A stretch of DNA of 64,000 nt, taken from Sulfurimonas crateris. Lineage in GTDB: Bacteria > Campylobacterota > Campylobacteria > Campylobacterales > Sulfurimonadaceae. Within the stretch, counting starts at the first letter, position 1; each line of letters begins with the position of its first letter. The notes beneath the pieces were generated by a model that was not told the origin of the DNA, did not search any database, and was given only the letters and a program-made list of their open reading frames with translations. This document shows positions 17,107 to 26,185 of this stretch, in pieces. The position numbers and the translations under genes were made by a program. The DNA lies in the NCBI RefSeq assembly GCF_005217605.1, contig NZ_SZPX01000007.1, positions 154,208 to 218,207 on the forward strand, given 5' to 3'.

Positions 17107-19103
17107 AAACTGTTAAAAATATATTTTTTACGCTTCTTCTGCTTGGATTTTTAACTCCGTTTCTGGTTCTGGGATACTTTTTGGTTGGAGAAGATTATGA
17201 TATATCTTCGCTAAAAGAGTACAAACCATCTTTAACAACGCGATTTTATGATAAAAACGGCGAAAAAATAGCCAATATTTTTCAAGGCGAACATAGATAT
17301 TACGCTGAGTTTAACGAGATTCCTCCGCGAGTAATAGAGGCACTTTTGGCCATAGAGGACACGACATTTTTTGAGCATCCCGGTATAAATATAGATGCGA
17401 TCTTTAGAGCGATCATAAAAGATATAAAAGCAGGAAAACTGGTCGAGGGGGCAAGCACGATTACCCAGCAGCTTGTCAAAAACAGACTTTTAACCAGAGA
17501 AAAAAAGATATCAAGAAAGGTAAAAGAGCTTATTTACGCTTTAAAAGTAGAGATGGCATTAAGCAAAGAGGAGATTTTAGAGAGGTATCTAAACGAGATA
17601 TACTTTGGTCACGGCTACTATGGAATAAAAACAGCGGCGGACGGCTATTTTCATAAAAAACTCAGCGACTTAACTCTAAAAGAGATGGCACTTTTAGTAG
17701 GTCTGCCAAAGGCTCCAAGCACCTACGCTCCGACAAAGAACTATGAGATCTCGATGGGCAGGGCGAACCGTGTAATTGCAAGAATGTATGCACTTGGATG
17801 GATAGATGAAGATACATATAACGATGCACTGCTTGAGACACCTCAGGTTTTTGATGATACGCTGACACAAAACAGTGCACCTTTTATAGTCGATGAAGTT
17901 CTAAGAAGAGCTGCGGAGTTTGGTATTGACGATATAAAAAGCGGCGGATACGAAATATATACGACAATAGATATAAGGCTTCAAGAGGCGGCGAGAGATT
18001 CGCTCAAAAAAGCTTACGATATGTCAGTTAAGAGAATAGATGGCTATATAGAAAACGACAAGAGAAGATTTGCCGCAAACCCTGATCTTGAAGTTCAACT
18101 CGATGTAAACACCTCTATCCTAAACGGTGCCCTTATCTCGCTTGACTCAAAAACAGGAGACATCTTAGCTCTTGTTGGAAGTGTCGATTATCAGACAAGC
18201 TCATACAACAGAGCAACGCAAGGACGTCGTCAGCCCGGTTCCGCGTTTAAGCCTTTTATCTATCAGGTAGCTATTGATCTGGGTTACTCCGGAGCAACTG
18301 AGCTGATCGATATTGCCAGAACATACACTTATGAAAAAGATGGTGAAGAGCTTAAATGGCAACCTAAGAACTACGAGAAGAACTACAAGGGGCTTTTGAC
18401 ACTTAGAGAAGCTCTTGTGCACTCAAGAAATCTGGCTACCATAAACCTTGTAAACGATATAGGCCTCAGCGCGCTACTTCGGGAGTTTAAGAAGTTTGGT
18501 ATAGCAAATCTGCCGCCTGATCTCTCTATTGCACTTGGGAGTATCACGCTCTCGCCTCTAGAGCTTGCAAAATACTATACATCTTTTGCAAACGGGGGCA
18601 TACAGGTGGAGCCGCACCTTATCCGCTACATAGACAAAGGCTCTACAACAGTTTACGAAAAGGCGGAGCGCACACGCTTCATCACCGAAGAGACGCAGGC
18701 TTACATTATGACCACGATCCTTCAAGACGTCATTAAAAAAGGGACTGGAAGAAGAGCGAATGTCAGAGGGATAGAGCTTGCAGGAAAAACAGGGACGACA
18801 AACAACAATGTTGATGGATGGTTTGCAGGATATTCTCCTACTATAGAGACCGTCGTCTGGTTCGGAAACGATGACAATACTCCGATGCACAGAAGAGAGA
18901 CGGGCGGAAAGATAGCAGGACCTGCTTTTGCGATGTTTTATGAAGAGGTGTTAAAACTTTATCCACAGATACAGAGAAAATTTGAGATGCCTGATGGAGT
19001 TATGAAGGTAAACATAAACGGCAAAGAGGAGTTTTTCAGCGATACATCAAAGCCGCCTCGAGTAGAGGCGGAGGTAAACTCCGAGGAGATGCTTCTTTTT
19101 TAA
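17103..19103 (+). CDS. Penicillin-binding protein 1A, bifunctional
   Basis: 666 residues. One N-terminal membrane anchor (about 7-28) is followed by a GT51 transglycosylase domain with the catalytic glutamate in A-I-E-D-T-T-F near residue 84, then a transpeptidase domain with S-x-x-K in G-S-A-F-K near 378, S-R-N in H-S-R-N near 442, and K-T-G-T near 560. It polymerises and cross-links peptidoglycan at the outer face of the inner membrane. It overlaps the ABC ATPase gene by 4 nt (ATGA). The final 40 residues are a short low-complexity tail. Length and motifs are standard for PBP1A. Confidence 0.93.
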   Translation: MKTVKNIFFTLLLLGFLTPFLVLGYFLVGEDYDISSLKEYKPSLTTRFYDKNGEKIANIFQGEHRYYAEFNEIPPRVIEALLAIEDTTFFEHPGINIDAIFRAIIKDIKAGKLVEGASTITQQLVKNRLLTREKKISRKVKELIYALKVEMALSKEEILERYLNEIYFGHGYYGIKTAADGYFHKKLSDLTLKEMALLVGLPKAPSTYAPTKNYEISMGRANRVIARMYALGWIDEDTYNDALLETPQVFDDTLTQNSAPFIVDEVLRRAAEFGIDDIKSGGYEIYTTIDIRLQEAARDSLKKAYDMSVKRIDGYIENDKRRFAANPDLEVQLDVNTSILNGALISLDSKTGDILALVGSVDYQTSSYNRATQGRRQPGSAFKPFIYQVAIDLGYSGATELIDIARTYTYEKDGEELKWQPKNYEKNYKGLLTLREALVHSRNLATINLVNDIGLSALLREFKKFGIANLPPDLSIALGSITLSPLELAKYYTSFANGGIQVEPHLIRYIDKGSTTVYEKAERTRFITEETQAYIMTTILQDVIKKGTGRRANVRGIELAGKTGTTNNNVDGWFAGYSPTIETVVWFGNDDNTPMHRRETGGKIAGPAFAMFYEEVLKLYPQIQRKFEMPDGVMKVNINGKEEFFSDTSKPPRVEAEVNSEEMLLF

Positions 19104-19105
19104 AT

Positions 19106-19528
19106 CTAATACTCATCTCGCACTATGTTGTGACAACGAAAACATGCATGCTCTATATAGGTGTAAGCTCTTTGGGACTCTTCTCGACGAACTAAACCAG
19201 ATTGATTGTGTTTGTTTTCAATGGCATCCATAATTATTTGAACATTATGACTTATGATTTGTGCGCTCATAACGGCCTCATTTGCTTTATGTTTCTTGTT
19301 TTTTGGAAGCATGGCAGAGAAGTTTTCTTTATTTCCCAATAACTCCTGTGCATGTTGCGAAAAGCGTTTGATTGAAGCTTCGACACCATCTTGGTCACTT
19401 GCAATAAATGATTTTTGAACTTCAGCAAGTTCTGCTTCAAGTTGTATCATGTTTGATTTGAGATCATATGCATTAAGCTGGGTAAAAAGTAGAAACAGCA
19501 AACTACCTACTACTGTTTTTTTTAACAT
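19106..19528 (-). CDS. Exported monoheme c-type cytochrome, cytochrome c'-like
   Basis: About 140 residues from the ATG at 19528, chosen for its AGGAGTTC ribosome binding site and because a signal peptide (V-V-G-S-L-L-F-L-L-F-T-Q-L-N-A) starts there. The single haem motif C-F-R-C-H is only nine residues from the end, preceded by helical stretches. A C-terminal CxxCH in a roughly 120-residue helical protein is the layout of cytochrome c' and of small four-helix c-type cytochromes. Whether the iron is five-coordinate cannot be seen. It converges with the PBP1A gene with only 2 nt between them. Confidence 0.7.
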   Translation of the reverse strand: MLKKTVVGSLLFLLFTQLNAYDLKSNMIQLEAELAEVQKSFIASDQDGVEASIKRFSQHAQELLGNKENFSAMLPKNKKHKANEAVMSAQIISHNVQIIMDAIENKHNQSGLVRREESQRAYTYIEHACFRCHNIVRDEY

Positions 19529-19647
19529 AAAAGAACTCCTTAATTTTGTCTTAGTTGATTGTAACATAATGTTTTTAGAGTTAGCCTTAAAAATTTTTAA
19601 AAAACAGAGAGTAGAACAAAAGCAAATTCCCAAGAGAGAACTCGTTT

Positions 19648-20448
19648 TTAGAAGTAGTACCCAAGACGAAGCGTAAGAGAGTTATCGCTGGCGCTATCAC
19701 TTAAGCCGTATGAGTAGCCAAAGGTAGTAAACCAGTTTTTGTCAATAGAGTAAAAAGTGTACAAAGAGAGTGTCTCTATATCCGTAGTATCTTTGTAGAT
19801 GCTATCGCTGGTTGTATAATAACCGCTGATGTAGAGATTATTGCGAGCGTAAAATCCCGCACCCATACTGTATGAGTGGGTGTCTTGGTATGAAACCACC
19901 CCCAAAATATCATCATCATTTACCATCGTGTAGCTGTATCCGCCAAAGAGGTTTATCTTACCCAGCATATAGCTAAAACTTGCACTTGCCATCACATCCA
20001 TGTTGTTGTTATCAAGCTCTGTATCGTAGGTAGGAAGAATAACCCCGCCGCCTACTCTTAGAGTTAGTTCGTTTGATAGAGATAGTCTATAGTATGCACC
20101 AATAAATGAGTCATTTAAGCCGCTATCATCATCCGAGAGATAGTATGAGCTGCTTGCTTGAAGAGAGAAGTCGTTGTAGTAGTAATCAATTTGAATAGAT
20201 TGCGAGAGTGTGTCTGAATTGCTAGTTATCGTGTAGTCGGCTTCAGAGAAGCCGATGCCGTAGATTATGCTTAGGTGCTCTTTGTTCCAAGCTTTTTTTA
20301 CGCTGCACCCCTTTATATCTACTAGCTCATTAAAGGGAGTGTTGGGGCATTTGTCAATAGCATCGTCCACTCCGTCCATATCATAATCGCTGTATGCCAA
20401 GAGGCTAAGCGAGGCCGCCATTATCAAAATAAGCGCTTTTTTAAACAT
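19648..20448 (-). CDS. Outer-membrane beta-barrel protein with an N-terminal thrombospondin type 3-like repeat
   Basis: 266 residues. A signal peptide (1-19) is followed by D-Y-D-M-D-G-V-D-D-A-I-D-K-C-P-N-T-P at about 21-38, a calcium-binding thrombospondin type 3-like (OmpA-linker-like) repeat. The remaining 220 residues alternate hydrophobic and polar residues with many Tyr, Ser, Gly and Asn, typical of transmembrane beta strands, and end in L-R-L-G-Y-Y-F with a terminal aromatic residue as barrel proteins do. The function is unknown. It is followed closely upstream by the small periplasmic gene and the two-component pair on the same strand. Confidence 0.65.
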   Translation of the reverse strand: MFKKALILIMAASLSLLAYSDYDMDGVDDAIDKCPNTPFNELVDIKGCSVKKAWNKEHLSIIYGIGFSEADYTITSNSDTLSQSIQIDYYYNDFSLQASSSYYLSDDDSGLNDSFIGAYYRLSLSNELTLRVGGGVILPTYDTELDNNNMDVMASASFSYMLGKINLFGGYSYTMVNDDDILGVVSYQDTHSYSMGAGFYARNNLYISGYYTTSDSIYKDTTDIETLSLYTFYSIDKNWFTTFGYSYGLSDSASDNSLTLRLGYYF

Positions 20449-20492
20449 CTATATCCTTTTGCAGCACTCGTCAGTGCCGCGTTTAATAATTT

Positions 20493-20897
20493 TTATTTTT
20501 TCATAAATCTGTTTGGCGTAGTGAGCGCATCTGGAGTGATACTTGGATTTTGCTGTAAAAATTGCGAACCTACCTGATTTTGATTCATTCTCTGGTTCTC
20601 CTGCCCCTGCATCGTCTCATCCATCTGATTGAGACGGACTCTCTCTCTTGCTCTCTCTCTTGCTTGAATCTGTTTGTTTTCAACTTCCATGCTTGAGCGG
20701 AACTGCTCGATCGCTTCTGCTCTCTCCTCTTGGCTTAGTGTTGAGAGCGTTGTTTTGAACTCGTTCATAAGCCTTACCCTATCTTGAGGGGTTGCACTCT
20801 TTAGCGCTTCGATCTGTGAGTCAACGTCAACTTCTGCCAAAAGAGATGTAATGGTTAATGATAGCAGCAAAGCCGCACTTAACATCTGTTTTTTCAT
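20493..20897 (-). CDS. Small exported helical protein, Gln/Arg/Glu-rich
   Basis: 134 residues, unrecognised. A signal peptide (about 1-21) precedes a strongly helical, charged segment (about 25-100) with Q-E-E-R-A-E-A-I-E-Q-F-R and R-E-R-A-R-E-R-V-R-L-N-Q-M, then a Gln/Asn/Met-rich tail. It lies 68 nt downstream of the histidine kinase gene on the same strand. Small helical periplasmic proteins next to a two-component system sometimes act as stress-sensing adaptors (CpxP/Spy style), but no family motif proves that here. Confidence 0.6.
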   Translation of the reverse strand: MKKQMLSAALLLSLTITSLLAEVDVDSQIEALKSATPQDRVRLMNEFKTTLSTLSQEERAEAIEQFRSSMEVENKQIQARERARERVRLNQMDETMQGQENQRMNQNQVGSQFLQQNPSITPDALTTPNRFMKK

Positions 20898-20964
20898 TTC
20901 TCAATCCTTCTGTTTTGATGATGTAAGTATTACATTTTAGTGTTAGTCCTCTATAAGCAATAGC

Positions 20965-22020
20965 TTAGCGGAGTGTTAGTTTTGAGAGGTTTAGCGCAAA
21001 GTCGCTCCCCACTCCAAGCTCGCTTTTTACCTCTATTTTGATGCCAAGCTCATCGGAGAGTTTTTTAACTATATGAAGCCCTATGCCAAGACCTCTCTCC
21101 TGCTCTTTATAAAATCTCTCAAAAATGCGTTTTGCATCTTTTATCCCTCTGCCTGTATCGGTTATATGCAGAGTCTGTGTTTTATCGCTGTAGCTTACCA
21201 TGACAAGACCATCAGCTTTGTTGTACTTTGCCGCATTTGATAAAATATTTCCGACTATGCGAAAGAGGGCATCTCTGCTTGTAAAAAGCTCTATTTTTGG
21301 CATCTCTACCTTAAACTCCATATTTTGGTAGTTCTTCTCAAGCATATAGATATTTTCTTCAATAATCTCCCTTATATCAAACTTCTCTTTTTCCTGATGA
21401 TGGTTTTGCAGGTAGGAGCGCAGATGCTCTTGGAGGCTAAGGATATTCTCTACGCTCTTCTCTATCCTCTCCAACTTTTCGCTCTCTTTAAACTCTTTTT
21501 TGAGCATCGCACTGTTAAGTCTTAGAGATGAGAGCGGAGTGTTGAAATCGTGAAGTATATCTTTTATGAACTCCTGTGTAAGAAGCAGCGCGCTTCTAAG
21601 AGGGTAGAGCGCATAGATCGAAAAAAGAATGGAGAGGATAAGAACTACTCCAAGGATCGGTAAAAAGCTGTAAAGAGCCTCTCTTTGGAGCTCTTTTAGC
21701 GCAATGTCGTAATCTTGCAAGCTAAAGGCAAGCTCCATTATATATTTTTGCGAGTTGGGAATCGGGTAGTAGCTCTTCAGCCCGCTCTCATCCTTGTAGA
21801 GCGCATAGAGTTTTTGCTCCTTGGGCTCTATGAACTCTATCTCAAATTTATCGCATTTAAGGTCAAAACTGCAGAGTCTCATCTCTGAGAAGAGCTGCTC
21901 ATCGAGTGTTTGGATCTCTTTTGTGTAGTTTATGTAAAAGAGCGTTGCTATCAATATGCCAAGAGAGCTAAAAAATAGCAAAAAGCTCTTTAAAAATGAT
22001 TCTCTCTCCGCTCTACTCAA
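20965..22020 (-). CDS. Membrane sensor histidine kinase
   Basis: 351 residues with a TTG start at 22020, which overlaps the response-regulator stop and has AGGA about 7 nt upstream. Membrane helices near 12-31 and 118-139 enclose a periplasmic loop of about 85 residues with Cys50 and Cys56, a possible disulfide or ligand site. The phospho-acceptor is His157 in I-L-H-D-F-N-T-P. The HATPase domain shows the N-box N-I-L-S-N-A-A-K-Y-N and G-boxes D-T-G-R-G-I and G-L-G-I-G-L-H-I-V. HAMP is absent or minimal. The stimulus is unknown. It pairs with the adjacent OmpR-type regulator. Confidence 0.9.
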   Translation of the reverse strand: MSRAERESFLKSFLLFFSSLGILIATLFYINYTKEIQTLDEQLFSEMRLCSFDLKCDKFEIEFIEPKEQKLYALYKDESGLKSYYPIPNSQKYIMELAFSLQDYDIALKELQREALYSFLPILGVVLILSILFSIYALYPLRSALLLTQEFIKDILHDFNTPLSSLRLNSAMLKKEFKESEKLERIEKSVENILSLQEHLRSYLQNHHQEKEKFDIREIIEENIYMLEKNYQNMEFKVEMPKIELFTSRDALFRIVGNILSNAAKYNKADGLVMVSYSDKTQTLHITDTGRGIKDAKRIFERFYKEQERGLGIGLHIVKKLSDELGIKIEVKSELGVGSDFALNLSKLTLR

Positions 22021-22645
22021 CTATATATCCTACTGAACGAAGGTTTTTAATATTGAGCCCCGTCGTCTGTTTTAGTTTTGTGAGTGCTACTCTAAGTGCA
22101 GATGAGGAGGGTTTCTCCAGACACTCAAGCAGCATATCCTGCGTGATGACCTGAGAGATATTTCTTATAAAGAGGCTAAAGAGTCTCTCTTGAACTTCTC
22201 CAAGCGCTATTGTGTGACCATTTTTTTTAAGAGTTTTTGTCTTTGGATCATACTCCAGATCTTTGTACTTGATAGTCGCATTTGTGTCTGCAAATTTGGC
22301 GTTTACTCTGATTAGTAGCTCTTCTGGAAAGAAGGGTTTTTTGATGTAGTCCTGCGCCCCTACGGCAAAAGCCTTTGAGATGGAGCCAAGATCGACAAGG
22401 GCGCTGATAAATATGGTCGGGGTCTTATCATCCGCTTCACGGAGTGATCTTAGAAGTTCAACTCCGTTGATGTCGGGAACGTTTATATCAAATATATAGA
22501 GATCAAACCCGCCATCATACGATGCATCCGCCGCTTCATCACCGTCTCTTGCAAGCGTGAGTGAGTAACCTTCACCCTCTAGCAGTTCTACGAGTGTCTG
22601 AGCCAAGATGGAGTCATCTTCTAAAAGCAGGATTCTTTTTTTCAT
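22013..22645 (-). CDS. OmpR/PhoB-type response regulator
   Basis: 210 residues. The receiver domain has the acidic pair near residues 10-11, the phospho-acceptor Asp53 in Y-I-F-D-I-N-V-P-D, the Ser in F-I-S-A near 81 and the Lys in K-K-P-F near 103. A winged-helix DNA-binding domain follows (about 120-210), slightly short compared with the usual 225-230 residues and ending in S-V-G-Y-I-V-E. It overlaps the kinase gene by 8 nt. Its targets are not visible; the outer-membrane and periplasmic genes downstream are candidates. Confidence 0.9.
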   Translation of the reverse strand: MKKRILLLEDDSILAQTLVELLEGEGYSLTLARDGDEAADASYDGGFDLYIFDINVPDINGVELLRSLREADDKTPTIFISALVDLGSISKAFAVGAQDYIKKPFFPEELLIRVNAKFADTNATIKYKDLEYDPKTKTLKKNGHTIALGEVQERLFSLFIRNISQVITQDMLLECLEKPSSSALRVALTKLKQTTGLNIKNLRSVGYIVE

Positions 22646-22752
22646 ACTAAATTATATTACAAAAGTGTTAGCGATATATTTTTTTACAGATATTTTAGAT
22701 AAAAGTTGAGGTTAGTAGTGGCCAAAAGAGAGAACTCCTTTGGCGTAGATAT

Positions 22753-24411
22753 TTAATGAAATGCTCTGTTAAGAGCGCAGAAAAGTGCTTTGACAGAAGC
22801 AGTAGCTATGTCGTTGTCGCTCCCTACTCCAAAGCAGGAGAGGGTATCCTCTGTCTCTATCTCTATATATGCAATAGCTTTGGCAGAGCTCTTGTTTCCA
22901 AGAGAGTGCTCGTAGTATGAGTTTATGCTAAACTCGTTTTTATACTCTTTCATAAGAGCATCTTTACATGCATCTACAGGACCGTTGCCCTCTCCATCCG
23001 CTACGATCTCTATGCCGTCATGGAAGTATGTAAGCGTACATTTTGAGATGCCTTTTACGGAAGAGACCGTAAAATCTACCAAAGAGATATGCTCTTTGAC
23101 TCTGAAGTAGTTCTCGTTAAATATCTCAAAGAGCTCCTCTGCAGTCAGCTCTTGCCCTTTTTTGTCACTCACCTCTTGGACAAGTTTGCCCACTTCAGGA
23201 TGCATCGCTTTTGGAAGCTGATAGCCGAAATTTTTCTCTAAAATGTACGCAACTCCACCTTTGCCCGACTGAGAGTTGATACGGATAATGCTCTCGTAGC
23301 TTCTTCCCACATCTTCAGGGTCTATCGGAAGATAAGGAACTTCCCAGAAGACTTCGGTATGGGATTTTCTGTAAGCAAGACCTTTGTTTATAGCATCTTG
23401 ATGAGAGCCTGAGAATGCCGTATATACAAGCTCGCCTACATAAGGGTGGCGCACGTGTGTCTCTATCTCCGTACATCTCTCTACAATATCTACAACTTCG
23501 TTTACGTCGCTGAAGTCAAGATTTGACTCAACTCCCTGCGTTGTCATATTGAGTGCAAGTGTGATGATGTCTACGTTTCCGGTTCTCTCGCCGTTACATA
23601 AAAGTGTACCTTCTACTCTGTCCGCGCCTGCTAAAAGTGCCAACTCTGTTGCAGCCACGCTTGTTCCTCTGTCATTATGAGTGTGCGTAGAGATTATTAC
23701 ATTTTCTCTGTTGTGTAAATGCTCGCTCATCCACTCGATCTGGTCTGCATAAACGTTTGGAGTCGCCATCTCAACCGTTGCAGGGAGGTTTATGATAACT
23801 TTTCTCTTCTCGCCAATGCCCCATCTTGCAGTTACTGCGTTGGATATCTCGGCTGCAAACTCTAATTCTGTTCCGGTAAAACTCTCAGGCGAATACTCTA
23901 AAAATATCTCTCCGTCATGATTTTTCTCATACTTCTTGACAAGATCTACACCCTCCAATGCAAGTGCGATGATCTCCTCTTTTGACTTTTGGAACACTAT
24001 CTTTCTTTGCGCGGTCGATGTCGAGTTGTAAAGATGAACGGTAGCTTTTTTGACACCTTTTAACGCTTCGAACGTCTTTGCAATAAGATGCTCCCTTGCT
24101 TGAACCAAGACTTGGATCGTAACATCGTCAGGAATTAGATTGTCATCTACAAGACGGCGTAAAAAATCAAATTCTACTTTAGATGCCGAAGGAAAACCTA
24201 CCTCGATCTCTTTAAATCCGATTTTAAGTAAGAGTGCATAAAGGGAGAGCTTTTTGTTCATGTCCATAGGGTTTATAAGTGCCTGATTACCGTCACGTAA
24301 ATCGACACTGCACCACTTAGGAGCTTTTGTTATACGGTTAGAAGGCCATTTTCTATTTGGCAAATCTATCTTTGGATAGGGACGATATTTTCCCTGGGGA
24401 ATATTTTTCAT
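22753..24411 (-). CDS. leuA: 2-isopropylmalate synthase, long type
   Basis: 552 residues from the ATG at 24411, which has AGGT upstream and begins M-K-N-I-P-Q-G-K-Y-R-P as in long-type LeuA. It condenses acetyl-CoA with 2-ketoisovalerate, the first committed step to leucine. The HMGL-like barrel shows R-D-G-N-Q-A near residue 40 and the metal-binding H-T-H-N-D-R-G block near 240-246, and N-G-E-R-T-G-N-V. The C-terminal 150 residues form the LeuA regulatory (leucine-binding) domain. The length and the K-Y-R-P start fit the yeast/actinobacterial-like class rather than the short E. coli class. It lies 136 nt downstream of glnA. Confidence 0.94.
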   Translation of the reverse strand: MKNIPQGKYRPYPKIDLPNRKWPSNRITKAPKWCSVDLRDGNQALINPMDMNKKLSLYALLLKIGFKEIEVGFPSASKVEFDFLRRLVDDNLIPDDVTIQVLVQAREHLIAKTFEALKGVKKATVHLYNSTSTAQRKIVFQKSKEEIIALALEGVDLVKKYEKNHDGEIFLEYSPESFTGTELEFAAEISNAVTARWGIGEKRKVIINLPATVEMATPNVYADQIEWMSEHLHNRENVIISTHTHNDRGTSVAATELALLAGADRVEGTLLCNGERTGNVDIITLALNMTTQGVESNLDFSDVNEVVDIVERCTEIETHVRHPYVGELVYTAFSGSHQDAINKGLAYRKSHTEVFWEVPYLPIDPEDVGRSYESIIRINSQSGKGGVAYILEKNFGYQLPKAMHPEVGKLVQEVSDKKGQELTAEELFEIFNENYFRVKEHISLVDFTVSSVKGISKCTLTYFHDGIEIVADGEGNGPVDACKDALMKEYKNEFSINSYYEHSLGNKSSAKAIAYIEIETEDTLSCFGVGSDNDIATASVKALFCALNRAFH

Positions 24412-24516
24412 AATATACCTTTGAACATAAAATTTCAATAATGCACTCTTAAATACTATTATTGTAATGCGAATTATAGCGAATTTACGGTTAGTTGAAT
24501 GTTTGAAAAGGAGAAG

Positions 24517-24540
24517 AAGTCCCGTAAAAAAGCGGGACTT
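24517..24540 (-). terminator. Probable terminator of glnA
   Basis: Perfect 8-bp arms (24517-24524 and 24533-24540) flank an 8-nt loop immediately after the glnA stop. On the minus strand the hairpin is followed by a pyrimidine-rich TTCTCCTTTT stretch rather than a pure T run, so termination may be partial, allowing read-through into leuA. Confidence 0.55.
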
Positions 24541-24546
24541 AAAGTT

Positions 24547-25977
24547 TTAGCACTGGTAAGTAGTTTTAAACTCGTAAGCAGTAGGACGACCCTCATCCGG
24601 CCATACGTCTCTTTTAAATCTGTAATCTTTGTACGCATTGATAAACTCAGGCGTAAATACAGGCTTTAAGAAGTCGTTATCACGGATAAGAGACTCTAGT
24701 GAACCGCGAAGAGTGTGAGGCATCTGAGGAATACCCTTTTCACGGATCTCATCTAGAGTAAGCTCAAACAGATCCTCATCCATTGGACCAATTGGGATAT
24801 CTTTGTTCTTGATACCGTCAAGTCCTGCCATCATAAGAGCGGCAAATGCAAGGTAAGGACAAGCCGTAGAGTCAGGGAATCTCATCTCGACACGAGTTGA
24901 TTTTTCACCGGAACCATAAGGGATACGGCAGCTTGCCGAACGGTTTTGCATAGAGTATGTCAAAATCGAAGGAGCCTCAAAACCAGGGATCAATCTCTTG
25001 TAAGAGTTTGTAGTCGGGTTTGTAAATGCCGCGATAGCGCGAGCATGCTTGAAAACACCGCCTATGTAGTTAAGCGCCATCTCGCTTAGGTTTGCATAGT
25101 TTCCTTTTTCATAGAAAAGATTTTTGCCATCTTTCCATAGTGACTGGTGAACGTGCATACCGTTTCCGTTGTCGCCAAATATCGGTTTTGGCATAAAAGT
25201 AGCAGTTTTTCCGTTTAGGTGAGCTACCATCTTGACAACATATTTTAGCTTCTGAACGTTGTCTGCCGCACCGATGATGTCAGAGAAAACAATCCCGATT
25301 TCGCCTTGACCTTGAGCAACTTCGTGGTGACCAAGAATTACTTCTAAGCCTACCTGCTCCAGAACCATCATCATCTCAGCTCTAAGATCTACCATGCTAT
25401 CAGTCGGAGCTACAGGGAAGTAACCACCCTTGTTTCCAGGTCTGTGACCCGAGTTATACATATCTGAGTAGCTTGTGTTTGAGTTCCACTCACCCTCTTC
25501 GGTATCTATTTTGTAGCCTGCTTCATTAGGATTGTCTACGAACTGAATATTATCAAAAACAAAGAACTCGTTTTCAGGTCCAAAGTATGCTGCATCTGCT
25601 ATGCCTAAAGACTCTGCATGTTTAAGTGTCGCTTTTGCAATTGAGCGAGGACATCTCTCATACATACGCTCTTTGTAGATGTCGTAAACGTCACAAAATA
25701 ATATAACGGTAGGGTCTGCAGTAAAAGGGTCCAAAAATGCAGTAGGAACGTCTGCTTTTAAGATCATGTCCGATCTGTTGATAGGCTGCCATGCATCAAT
25801 TGATGAGCCGTCAAACGGGAAACCGTTTTCTAGTATCTCTCTTGTAACCGCACTTTTGCGGTAACTTACGTGATGCCAAGTACCTTTAATGTCCGTAAAT
25901 CTCAAATCTACAAATTGAACATCATTCTCTTCGCAAAAAGTAAAAAACTCATCTATACTGTTTACAAATTTTCCCAT
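24547..25977 (-). CDS. glnA: Glutamine synthetase type I
   Basis: 476 residues. It makes glutamine from glutamate, ammonia and ATP, the central ammonia-assimilation step. Family blocks are present: D-G-S-S-I near residue 56, F-G-P-E-N-E-F-F near 128, H-H-E-V-A-Q-G-Q near 209, G-N-G-M-H-V-H-Q-S near 267 and [10 protein letters not shown] near 323. At the position of the adenylylated tyrosine of E. coli (N-L-Y-D-L-P) this protein has D-L-F-E-L-T with Phe404, so it cannot be switched by GlnE there. The same change has been described for Helicobacter pylori GlnA. AGGAG precedes the ATG. A terminator-like hairpin follows the stop. Confidence 0.96.
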   Translation of the reverse strand: MGKFVNSIDEFFTFCEENDVQFVDLRFTDIKGTWHHVSYRKSAVTREILENGFPFDGSSIDAWQPINRSDMILKADVPTAFLDPFTADPTVILFCDVYDIYKERMYERCPRSIAKATLKHAESLGIADAAYFGPENEFFVFDNIQFVDNPNEAGYKIDTEEGEWNSNTSYSDMYNSGHRPGNKGGYFPVAPTDSMVDLRAEMMMVLEQVGLEVILGHHEVAQGQGEIGIVFSDIIGAADNVQKLKYVVKMVAHLNGKTATFMPKPIFGDNGNGMHVHQSLWKDGKNLFYEKGNYANLSEMALNYIGGVFKHARAIAAFTNPTTNSYKRLIPGFEAPSILTYSMQNRSASCRIPYGSGEKSTRVEMRFPDSTACPYLAFAALMMAGLDGIKNKDIPIGPMDEDLFELTLDEIREKGIPQMPHTLRGSLESLIRDNDFLKPVFTPEFINAYKDYRFKRDVWPDEGRPTAYEFKTTYQC

Positions 25978-26089
25978 TATTTCTATCTCCTGAATTTAAT
26001 AGTAACAGTATACCTTATTAATTTGGCAATGAAAAAGCAAAACTGATTAAAATTTAAGCAGTTTCGATATTTTTTCTTTTTTTCTCCAC

Positions 26090-26176
26090 TGTATAACAGA
26101 CAGTGGTAGCTTTAGGGGGTTGTAGGGACTTTAGTCCCTGCCACCAAAACGGACGAGTTCGTTTTGGTGTATAACA
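26090..26176 (-). repeat. Intergenic palindromic repeat element, copy 1
   Basis: Between phoU and glnA. The core 26106-26142 is a perfect 37-nt inverted copy of 48739-48775 and contains a palindrome with 7-bp arms AGGGACT/AGTCCCT. On one side, arms 26142-26151/26160-26169 form a 10-bp hairpin; on the other, CCACTGT/ACAGTGG form a 7-bp hairpin. The sequence TGTATAACA occurs at both edges (26090-26098 and 26168-26176), which could be a target duplication. It resembles a REP or MITE-like element. Confidence 0.7.
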
Positions 26177-26185
26177 TTAGTGATA

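Noticed and set aside
19053..19071. GC-rich 7-bp hairpin near the end of the PBP1A gene
   Set aside because: It lies inside the reading frame and no T run follows, so it is not supported as a terminator.
22715..22745. GCCAAA/TTTGGC hairpin between the response regulator and leuA genes
   Set aside because: The stem is only 6 bp with a long loop and no T run, so it gives no firm terminator call.
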